A DNA stretch of 64,000 bases from Streptomyces collinus Tu 365 (GTDB taxonomy: Bacteria; Actinomycetota; Actinomycetes; Streptomycetales; Streptomycetaceae): positions 2,613,535 to 2,677,534 of the forward strand of contig NC_021985.1 in assembly GCF_000444875.1 (NCBI RefSeq), in the 5' to 3' direction. Made by a program: the position numbers and the translations under genes. Within the stretch, counting starts at the first letter, position 1; every line of letters begins with the position of its first letter. Shown here in pieces: positions 58,583 to 64,000 of this stretch. The notes below the pieces were generated by a model that was not told the DNA's origin, did no database searches, and worked only from the letters and a program-made list of their open reading frames with translations.

Positions 58583-58618
58583 CGTGTGAATTCACGCACA
58601 AGTAATTACTGGCCAGTA
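58583..58618. promoter_or_regulatory. Two short palindromes downstream of lipA
   Basis: GTGAATTCAC (58586-58595, inside CGTGTGAATTCACG) and the 12-bp palindrome TACTGGCCAGTA (58607-58618) lie in a locally AT-rich stretch right after the lipA stop. They could be a terminator-like structure or operator sites for the small gene at 58804. No protein is known to me for either site. Confidence 0.4.
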
Positions 58619-58717
58619 GTGGCCGAGTCGACGCGGTCCTGAACGTCCTCGCTGATGAGGGCGGCCGTCAGGGCCGCGTCGGCGTTGCGGGGGCCCGCAT
58701 CGAGGCTTCATCCGCGT

Positions 58718-58746
58718 TTGACCGGTCGGTCACGCCCTGGTAACAC
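58718..58746 (+). promoter_or_regulatory. Promoter of the 65-residue protein gene
   Basis: TTGACC (58718-58723), a 17-bp spacer and TAACAC (58741-58746) form a good housekeeping-type promoter. Transcription would begin about 50 bp before the ATG at 58804. Confidence 0.55.
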
Positions 58747-58803
58747 CAAACAGTGACTCTGGTATCACACCCCGTAGACCCGATCCGAGGGGGGACCTCG
58801 ATC

Positions 58804-59001
58804 ATGCAGGCCGCGCCCGTCCGCGCCACCGCCATCCCGTCCTTCACCGACGCCCTGCGCGCCGTGGAGTCCCTGCTCATGAGCAGCGGCCAGCGCACCG
58901 CCCGCCGCAACGCCTGGACCTCCGTGCTGGAGGACCGTCGCCGCGCCAAGGACCGGGTGGAGGCCCAGCGCTTCCTGGAGCAGGCCACCGGCCGCCCCTG
59001 A
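58804..59001 (+). CDS. Small conserved-type protein (65 aa) downstream of lipA
   Basis: 65 residues: MQAAPVRATAIPSFTDALRA then a basic helix-rich part (RTARRNAWTSVLEDRRRAKDRVEAQRFLEQ). It is basic, mostly helical and without membrane segments or cysteines. The ATG at 58804 has a GGGGGGA site upstream, and a good promoter lies before it. I recognise this type of small protein in the same place (after lipA) in other Streptomyces; no function is established that I know of. Confidence 0.8.
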   Translation: MQAAPVRATAIPSFTDALRAVESLLMSSGQRTARRNAWTSVLEDRRRAKDRVEAQRFLEQATGRP

Positions 59002-59093
59002 CCCTCCCGGCCCCCGGCCCCCGGGCCGTCCCCGCCGTACGGCACCGGACACTGCCGTCGTGGGCACTCCCGGAGCCACGTAGACTTCGTGGC

Positions 59094-59795
59094 ATGGCGA
59101 GGAAGGAAACCGCGGCGGACGCCGCGAACGCAGGGCGACTGAAGCAGATCGCCCTCACGTACAAGATGACCCGCAAGGCCGACAAGAAGATCGGTCTTGT
59201 ACTCGCGGCCGTCGGCCTCGGCACCCTCGGTGTGTTCCTCGCGATCGGCTTCCTGATCGGCCACCCGGTCTATCTCGGCATCCTGGGCCTGCTGCTCGGC
59301 GTCCTCGCGACGGCGATCGTCTTCGGCCGCAGGGCCGAGCGGGCCGCCTTCGGCCAGATGGAGGGCCAGCCGGGCGCTGCCGCCGCCGTGCTGGACAACA
59401 TCGGCCGCGGCTGGACGACCACTCCGGCGGTGGCGATGAACCGCAGCCAGGACGTGGTGCACCGCGCGGTCGGCAAGGCCGGCATCGTGCTGGTCGCCGA
59501 GGGCAACCCGAACCGGGTGAAGAGCCTGCTGGCCGCCGAGAAGAAGAAGATGAACCGCATCGTGGCGGACGTGCCGGTGCACGACGTGATCGTCGGCAAC
59601 GGCGAGGGCCAGGTCTCGCTGAAGAAGCTGCGCACGACCATGCTGAAGTACCCGCGGGTGCTGACCGGCGCCCAGGTGACCGCCACCAACGACCGACTGC
59701 GCGCCCTGGGCGACCTCATGAGCAACATGCCGCTGCCGAAGGGCCCGATGCCCAAGGGCATGCGGATGCCCAGGGGCGGCCCGAAGGCCCGCTAG
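59094..59795 (+). CDS. DUF4191 membrane protein
   Basis: 233 residues. A basic N-terminus (MARKETAADAANAGRLKQI) precedes two closely spaced helices (KIGLVLAAVGLGTLGVFLAIG; LGILGLLLGVLATAIVFG), then a soluble basic domain (NIGRGWTTTPAVAMNRSQD, AGIVLVAEGNPNRVKSLLAAE) and a Met/Pro/Lys-rich tail. This matches DUF4191 and corresponds to Rv2219 in mycobacteria. ATG at 59094 with TAGACT about 8 bp upstream, suggesting leaderless expression. Function unknown. Confidence 0.9.
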   Translation: MARKETAADAANAGRLKQIALTYKMTRKADKKIGLVLAAVGLGTLGVFLAIGFLIGHPVYLGILGLLLGVLATAIVFGRRAERAAFGQMEGQPGAAAAVLDNIGRGWTTTPAVAMNRSQDVVHRAVGKAGIVLVAEGNPNRVKSLLAAEKKKMNRIVADVPVHDVIVGNGEGQVSLKKLRTTMLKYPRVLTGAQVTATNDRLRALGDLMSNMPLPKGPMPKGMRMPRGGPKAR

Positions 59796-59810
59796 TCCCC
59801 CTCGTCGAGA

Positions 59811-59844
59811 AAGGGGCCGCCCGGAGCGATCCGGGCGGCCCCTT
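59811..59844 (+). terminator. Terminator of the DUF4191 gene
   Basis: 15-bp perfect stem (59811-59825 with 59830-59844) with GNRA-type loop gcga, 15 bp after the stop, followed by cgtcg. Confidence 0.9.
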
Positions 59845-59952
59845 CGTCGTACGCGGTCCGTGCGCGCCGTACGCCGTGGCGAGCGGCGGCGTACGGCCGT
59901 GTCCCGCGTGGTGAACAGCGGGAGCGGCCGGGTCCGCCGTGGCGAGCGGCAG

Positions 59953-60150
59953 CGTGCGGGAGCCCGCCGGCGGACGGCGAGTCCGGACAGGTCCGCCGTG
60001 GCGAGCGGCAGCGTGCGGGAGTGTCCCGCCCGGCGGACGGCGCGTCCGGACAGGTCCGCTGTGGAGGGCGCGTGCGGGAGTGTCCCGCCCGGCGGACGGC
60101 GCGTCCGGACAGGTCCGCTGTGGAGGGCGCGTGCGGACGTGTCCGCCGGG
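59953..60150. repeat. 59-bp tandem repeat in the DUF4191-RDD intergenic region
   Basis: Units start at 59953, 60012, 60071 and 60130 (partial) with an exact 59-bp period; the second and third are nearly identical. Each unit contains self-complementary segments (cgggagtgtcccg and gcggacggcgcgtccgg), so the transcript would form a row of hairpins. The whole stretch 59796-60162 (367 bp) is otherwise gene-free between convergent genes; open frames across it are repetitive. Confidence 0.85.
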
Positions 60151-60162
60151 GGGCCGGAGCGG

Positions 60163-60630
60163 CTAGCTGCGGACCTCGACCGTCTGCGCGAGCCGGTCGT
60201 GCAGGCCCCGGCCGTCGCGGTCCCAGATCAGCGCGGGGATCGCGAGGCAGAGCAGGAACGTGCGCAGCAGGGCACGCGCCGGGTTGACCGTGCCGGTCCG
60301 CAGGGCCACGACCCGGATGCCGAAGAGGCGCTTGCCCGGGGTGGAGCCGACGGTGCCGACCGTCAGGGCGCTCATCGCGAAGAAGACGAGCAGCGCCCAG
60401 TTGCTGGTCGCGGGGGTGTAGCCATGGGTGATGAGACCGTATGCGATCAACACGCACAGTCCCCAGTCGACGGCCAGGGCCCCCAGGCGCCTGCCGGGCC
60501 GTGCGATCGAGTTCGGTCCCTCCTCGGGGAGGCCGAGCTGCTCGCCCCGGTAGCCGAAGTCGGCCCCGGCGTCCTCCATGGCCGCGCGCGGCCCGGAGAG
60601 CCACGATCCCATTGCTTGCCTGTTGTCCAC
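60163..60630 (-). CDS. RDD-family membrane protein
   Basis: 155 residues, GTG start at 60630. TACCGT ends 6 bp before the GTG with no Shine-Dalgarno, suggesting leaderless expression. The soluble N-terminus (DFGYRGEQLGLPEEGPNS) is followed by the RDD domain: PGRRLGALAVDWGLCVL (first Arg and Asp), helix 2 (ALLVFFAMSALTVGTVG) and GKRLFGIRVV, then RDGRGLHDRLAQT at the end. Corresponds to Rv2219A, next to glnA in mycobacteria. The transport function of RDD proteins is unproven in this branch. Confidence 0.9.
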   Translation of the reverse strand: MDNRQAMGSWLSGPRAAMEDAGADFGYRGEQLGLPEEGPNSIARPGRRLGALAVDWGLCVLIAYGLITHGYTPATSNWALLVFFAMSALTVGTVGSTPGKRLFGIRVVALRTGTVNPARALLRTFLLCLAIPALIWDRDGRGLHDRLAQTVEVRS

Positions 60631-60702
60631 CCGAACACGGTACTGCGCCCGGTTCCGGCCGAAGCGCCCAGGGTGTGCCGGGGCTACGGTGGTAGGGGGC
60701 TG

Positions 60703-60757
60703 GTTAACTTCTGCGAAACAAACGGGTCACGCCCGAGAAATCACCGGTCCCTAGGGT
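60703..60757 (+). promoter_or_regulatory. GlnR-binding site and promoter of glnA
   Basis: Four GlnR boxes with regular 6-7-bp gaps: GTTAAC (60703-60708), GAAAC (60715-60719), GTCAC (60726-60730) and GAAAT (60737-60741). This matches the a-site/b-site arrangement known for Streptomyces GlnR, the nitrogen regulator. A -10-like TAGGGT follows at 60752-60757. It supports activation or control of glnA by nitrogen status. Confidence 0.9.
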
Positions 60758-60838
60758 CGAGACCAGCGTGTGCCACCGCACTGGCAGCACGAACGATCTA
60801 CCACCCCGGCGCGGACGGTCGGGAGTAGGAGGAGCTGG

Positions 60839-62248
60839 ATGTTCCAGAACGCCGACGAGGCCAAGAAGTACATCGCGGACGAGGACGTCAAGTTCGTCGA
60901 CGTCCGCTTCTGCGACCTGCCGGGTGTCATGCAGCACTTCACGTTGCCCGCGGAGGCGTTCGACCCCGACGACGAGCAGGCCTTCGACGGATCCTCGATC
61001 CGTGGTTTCCAGGCCATCCACGAGTCGGACATGGCCCTGCGCCCCGACCTGTCCACCGCGCGCATCGACCCGTTCCGCCGGGACAAGACGCTCAACATCA
61101 ACTTCTTCATCCACGACCCGATCACGGGCGAGCAGTACTCCCGTGACCCGCGCAACGTGGCGAAGAAGGCGGAGGCGTACCTGGCGTCGACGGGCATCGC
61201 CGACACCGCGTACTTCGGTCCCGAGGCCGAGTTCTACGTCTTCGACTCGGTCCGCTTCGCGACGGGCGCGAACGAGTCCTTCTACCACATCGACTCCGAG
61301 GCGGGTGCCTGGAACACCGGCGCCCTCGAGAACAACCGTGGTTACAAGGTCCGTTACAAGGGCGGCTACTTCCCGGTCCCGCCGGTCGACCACTTCGCCG
61401 ACCTGCGCGCCGAGATCTCCCTGGAGCTGGACCGGCAGGGCCTGAAGGTCGAGCGTCAGCACCACGAGGTGGGCACCGCCGGCCAGGCGGAGATCAACTA
61501 CAAGTTCAACACGCTGCTCGCCGCCGCCGACGACCTCCAGCTCTTCAAGTACATCGTGAAGAACGTGGCCTGGCGCAACGGCAAGACCGCGACCTTCATG
61601 CCGAAGCCGATCTTCGGTGACAACGGCTCGGGCATGCACGTGCACCAGTCGCTGTGGAGCAACGGCGACCCGCTGTTCTACGACGAGGCCGGTTACGCGG
61701 GTCTGTCGGACACCGCCCGCTACTACATCGGCGGCATCCTCAAGCACGCCCCGTCGCTGCTGGCCTTCACCAACCCGACGGTGAACTCGTACCACCGTCT
61801 GGTGCCGGGCTTCGAGGCGCCGATCAACCTGGTGTACTCGCAGCGCAACCGCTCCGCGGCCATGCGTATCCCGATCACCGGCTCGAACCCGAAGGCCAAG
61901 CGCGTCGAGTTCCGCGCCCCGGACTCCTCCGGCAACCCGTACCTGGCCTTCTCCGCCCTGCTCCTCGCGGGCCTGGACGGCATCAAGAACAAGATCGAGC
62001 CGGCCGAGCCGATCGACAAGGACCTGTACGAGCTGGCTCCCGAGGAGCACGCGAACGTGGCCCAGGTCCCGACCTCCCTCGGCGCGGTCCTCGACCGCCT
62101 CGAGGCCGACCACGAGTTCCTCCTCCAGGGCGACGTCTTCACGCCCGACCTGATCGAGACGTGGATCGACTACAAGCGCGCGAACGAGATCGCCCCGCTG
62201 CAGCTGCGCCCGCACCCGCACGAGTTCGAGCTGTACTTCGACGTGTGA
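60839..62248 (+). CDS. glnA: Glutamine synthetase type I
   Basis: 469 residues, ATG with AGGAGG 6 nt upstream. It makes glutamine from glutamate, ammonia and ATP. GSI-beta landmarks: [53 protein letters not shown] and the adenylylation Tyr in [11 protein letters not shown], the target of GlnE. It is preceded by a GlnR site. In S. coelicolor the orthologue is SCO2198. glnE usually follows downstream, but here an arsenic cassette on the other strand comes next. Confidence 0.98.
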   Translation: MFQNADEAKKYIADEDVKFVDVRFCDLPGVMQHFTLPAEAFDPDDEQAFDGSSIRGFQAIHESDMALRPDLSTARIDPFRRDKTLNINFFIHDPITGEQYSRDPRNVAKKAEAYLASTGIADTAYFGPEAEFYVFDSVRFATGANESFYHIDSEAGAWNTGALENNRGYKVRYKGGYFPVPPVDHFADLRAEISLELDRQGLKVERQHHEVGTAGQAEINYKFNTLLAAADDLQLFKYIVKNVAWRNGKTATFMPKPIFGDNGSGMHVHQSLWSNGDPLFYDEAGYAGLSDTARYYIGGILKHAPSLLAFTNPTVNSYHRLVPGFEAPINLVYSQRNRSAAMRIPITGSNPKAKRVEFRAPDSSGNPYLAFSALLLAGLDGIKNKIEPAEPIDKDLYELAPEEHANVAQVPTSLGAVLDRLEADHEFLLQGDVFTPDLIETWIDYKRANEIAPLQLRPHPHEFELYFDV

Positions 62249-62317
62249 CATCGCCCCGGGCGAGAGCGGGCGACCGCTCCCCCGGGCCGTCCGTCGGCCG
62301 GTTCTCCCCGCGCGGGA

Positions 62318-62342
62318 GGGCCGGCCTTCGGCTTTCCGGCCC
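62318..62342. terminator. Hairpin between glnA and the convergent acetyltransferase gene
   Basis: GGGCCGG (62318-62324) pairs with CCGGCCC (62336-62342); an additional self-complementary stretch (cccgggcg / ccgggccg) precedes it at 62254-62288. Likely serves both convergent genes. Confidence 0.5.
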
Positions 62343-62367
62343 CGCGCCGCCGGGCCCGGTGGTCCGG

Positions 62368-62919
62368 CTAGGCGATCGCTGGGCTGCGTCGTTCGATCAG
62401 TACGACGTCGCGCCATACCCCGTGGTGGCGGCCGATGCGTTCGCGGGTGCCGATGACGCGGAAGCCCGCCTTGCGGTGGAGGGCGAGGCTGCCGGTGTTC
62501 TCGGGGAAGACGCCGGACTGGATGGTCCAGATGCCCGCCGCCTCGGTCGAGGCGATCAGCGCGCGCAGCAGGACCAGGCCGGTTCCCCGGCCGCGGGCGT
62601 CGGGGTGGACGTACACCGAGTGCTCGACCACACCGGCGTAGGCGCAGCGGTCGGACACCGGCGCGGCCGCGACCCAGCCCAGCACCCTGCCGGTCTCGTC
62701 CACGGCGACGTACCGGTGCCCCGGCAGCTTGGCGGCGTCGAACCGCTCCCAGCCGGGCGCCGCCGTCTCGAACGTGGCGTTGCCCTCGTCGATCCCGAGC
62801 CGGTAGACCGCGAGGACCCCGTCGGCGTGGCCGGCCTCCATGGGCACGACCCGCACCCCGTACGCCCCGCTCCCGCCCGGCTCGTTCGCGTCCGCCCCGT
62901 TCCCGTCCGCCTCGCTCAT
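62368..62919 (-). CDS. PAT/ArsN-type GNAT acetyltransferase
   Basis: 183 residues. After a 20-residue Gly/Asn-rich start, the phosphinothricin-acetyltransferase-like fold is clear: GIDEGNATFETAAPGW, YAGVVEHSVYVHPDARGRGT (motif A), IWTIQSGVFPENTGSLALH and GVWRDVVLIERRS. These segments resemble ArsN, the arsinothricin N-acetyltransferase of arsenic operons, as well as PAT/bar and methionine sulfoximine acetyltransferases. The ATG at 62919 overlaps the arsC stop as ATGA, so it is coupled to an arsenic gene, which favours ArsN. Neighbouring glutamine synthetase is the target of PAT/MSX-type toxins, an alternative link. Confidence 0.88.
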   Translation of the reverse strand: MSEADGNGADANEPGGSGAYGVRVVPMEAGHADGVLAVYRLGIDEGNATFETAAPGWERFDAAKLPGHRYVAVDETGRVLGWVAAAPVSDRCAYAGVVEHSVYVHPDARGRGTGLVLLRALIASTEAAGIWTIQSGVFPENTGSLALHRKAGFRVIGTRERIGRHHGVWRDVVLIERRSPAIA

Positions 62920-63338
62920 GCCCGGCTCCCGGGGGCGATCTCCGCGAGCAGGCCGCGGACGCGCTCGGCGATCTCGTCGCGGATGGGGCGGACGGCGGCG
63001 CCCCCCTGCCCGGCCGGGTCGGGGAGCGTCCAGTCGAGGTAGCGCTTGCCCGGGAAGACCGGGCAGGTGTCGCCGCAGCCCATCGTGACGACCACGTCGG
63101 ATGCCTGGACGGCTTCAGTGGTGAGCACCTTGGGCACCTCGGCGGAGATGTCGACGCCCGCCTCCGCCATGGCTTCGACGACGGCCGGGTTGACCGTGCT
63201 CGCGGGCGCGGACCCGGCCGAGCGCACCTGTACGCGCTCGCCCGCGAGGTGGGTGAGGAAGGCCGCGGCCATCTGGGAACGCCCGGCGTTGTGGACGCAG
63301 ACGAAGAGCACGGACGGACGCTCGGCGGGGGTGTTCAT
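62916..63338 (-). CDS. arsC: Arsenate reductase ArsC (LMW phosphatase fold)
   Basis: 140 residues from the ATG at 63338, AGAAGGA upstream. P-loop FVCVHNAGRSQMAAAFL (Cys-x5-Arg) near the N-terminus, then VVTMGCGDTCPVFPGK with the additional cysteines and LDWTLPDP with the catalytic Asp. It reduces arsenate to arsenite, using thioredoxin or, in actinobacteria, possibly mycothiol/mycoredoxin. It is 29 bp downstream of the aquaporin gene and overlaps the acetyltransferase gene by 4 bp, forming an operon. Confidence 0.93.
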   Translation of the reverse strand: MNTPAERPSVLFVCVHNAGRSQMAAAFLTHLAGERVQVRSAGSAPASTVNPAVVEAMAEAGVDISAEVPKVLTTEAVQASDVVVTMGCGDTCPVFPGKRYLDWTLPDPAGQGGAAVRPIRDEIAERVRGLLAEIAPGSRA

Positions 63339-63367
63339 CTCGGGTGTCCTTCTCGGGAGCGGGCTGG

Positions 63368-64000
63368 TCAGGGAAGTGCGGGGGCGGCGAGTTCGGGTTC
63401 GCCCGGAAGCGGCGCGGCACCGTCGGGTGCGGGGGCCGGGCGCCCGAACACCGCGAGGACCAGGCCCAGTCCGAGCGCGCCGCCGACCAGTTGGGCCGCG
63501 ACGAACGGGCCGAGCGAGGCGGGGGCGATGCCGGCGAAGGTGTCCGTGAAGGCGCGGCCGATGGTGACGGCCGGGTTGGCGAACGAGGTGGAGGACGTGA
63601 ACCAGTAGGCGGCGCCGAGGTAGGAAGCCACCGCCACGGGGCCGAGGTGGGCCCGTCCCGTACGAGTCAGTCCGAAGACCAGCAGGACGAGCCCGGCGGT
63701 CGCGACCATCTCCCCCAGCCACAGGTGACCGGCGGAGCGGTCGTGTGTGGACCAGTGCACGAGCGGCCTGCCGAACATGGCGTCGGCCAGGACGGCACCG
63801 GCGACGGCGCCCGCCGTCTGGGCCGGGAGATAGGCGGCGACGTCCCGCGCGGTCGGCCCGTCCCCCCTGCGACGGCCGGTGAGCCAGGCCGCGAGGGTGA
63901 CGACCGGGTTGAAGTGCGCGCCCGAGACCGGCCCGAGCAGGGCGATGAGCACGCCCAGGCCGAAGACGGTGGCCAGCGAGTTGGCCAGCAGTCGCACGCC
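63368..64000 (-). CDS. Aquaporin/MIP-family channel, arsenite-efflux type (5' end outside window)
   Basis: At least 210 residues; the frame remains open to the window edge, so the N-terminus is probably missing (the first helix is incomplete). Both half-helix motifs are visible: AHFNPVVTLAAW (NPV) and SFANPAVTIGRAF (NPA), with about five further helices. Upstream of arsC, such channels (AqpS) let arsenite leave the cell down its gradient after ArsC makes it from arsenate. The C-terminal 30 residues are Pro/Ala-rich. An arsR regulator, if present, would lie beyond the window. Confidence 0.88.
   Translation of the reverse strand, partial: GVRLLANSLATVFGLGVLIALLGPVSGAHFNPVVTLAAWLTGRRRGDGPTARDVAAYLPAQTAGAVAGAVLADAMFGRPLVHWSTHDRSAGHLWLGEMVATAGLVLLVFGLTRTGRAHLGPVAVASYLGAAYWFTSSTSFANPAVTIGRAFTDTFAGIAPASLGPFVAAQLVGGALGLGLVLAVFGRPAPAPDGAAPLPGEPELAAPALP

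Noticed and set aside
58631..58700. CTGATGA sequence suggesting a hammerhead ribozyme downstream of lipA
   Set aside because: The matching GAAA core and three stems are absent, so the match is chance.
59953..60150. CRISPR array at the 59-bp repeat
   Set aside because: The repeats are directly adjacent with no unique spacers and there are no cas genes.

Overview
The window is chromosomal DNA of a Streptomyces-type actinobacterium. GC is very high (third codon positions are almost always G or C), GTG starts are frequent, several genes look leaderless, and the gene content is typical: aa3 oxidase, NsdA-like regulator, GlnR-controlled glnA, WYL and Ser/Thr-kinase proteins. The overall order (ctaE-qcrC / ctaC-D-F / PfkB-adenosine kinase-like / Fe-S protein / cob genes / pepA / lpd-sucB / lipB-lipA / DUF4191-RDD / glnA) parallels the block I recall around Rv2193-Rv2220 of Mycobacterium tuberculosis, so most of the window is old core genome. 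No tRNA, rRNA, IS element, prophage or CRISPR array was seen.

Layout. 1-6 kb: respiratory genes on the minus strand (start of qcrC, ctaE, then the overlapping ctaC-ctaD-ctaF operon), interrupted by a receiver-like protein and a YkuD L,D-transpeptidase lipoprotein. 6-13 kb: cysteine desulfurase fused to a TusA-like domain, PfkB kinase, Thr/Ala-rich membrane protein, HesB/ErpA-type Fe-S carrier and nadA, whose shared upstream region holds two interleaved inverted repeats. 12.7-22.3 kb: envelope and signalling block, all minus strand: Ser/Thr kinase with a tandem-repeat linker and PQQ-type propeller, RND pump, two-component pair, PspAA and PspA. 22.6-32.2 kb: DUF3043 protein, two methyltransferases, the cobalamin lower-ligand genes cobU (fused to a PhnP-like domain), cobT and cobS, an MprF/LysX-type aminoacyl-phosphatidylglycerol synthase homologue and a rhomboid-like protein.

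32.1-38.1 kb: a four-gene minus-strand operon that reads as a compact Pel/galactosaminogalactan-like exopolysaccharide locus: secreted deacetylase-like protein, PelF-type GT4 glycosyltransferase, polytopic membrane protein and Spherulin-4 (GH135-like) protein. The last three genes overlap by 4 bp each. This is the most interesting candidate system in the window.

38.4-47.4 kb: pepA, then the 2-oxoacid dehydrogenase genes lpd and sucB/aceF, a GntR regulator, and aceE behind a promoter overlapped by a near-perfect 17-bp palindrome. 47.4-56.5 kb: WYL regulator, DUF4240 protein, PGRP-type amidase, MarP-like serine protease, GNAT, epimerase, FAD oxidoreductase, NsdA-like regulator. 56.7-62.3 kb: lipB-lipA (lipoylation of the E2 encoded upstream), a conserved small protein, DUF4191 and RDD membrane proteins separated by a 59-bp tandem repeat, and glnA with a clear GlnR site. 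62.3-64 kb: a probable accessory arsenic cassette on the minus strand (aquaporin, arsC, and a translationally coupled PAT/ArsN-type acetyltransferase).
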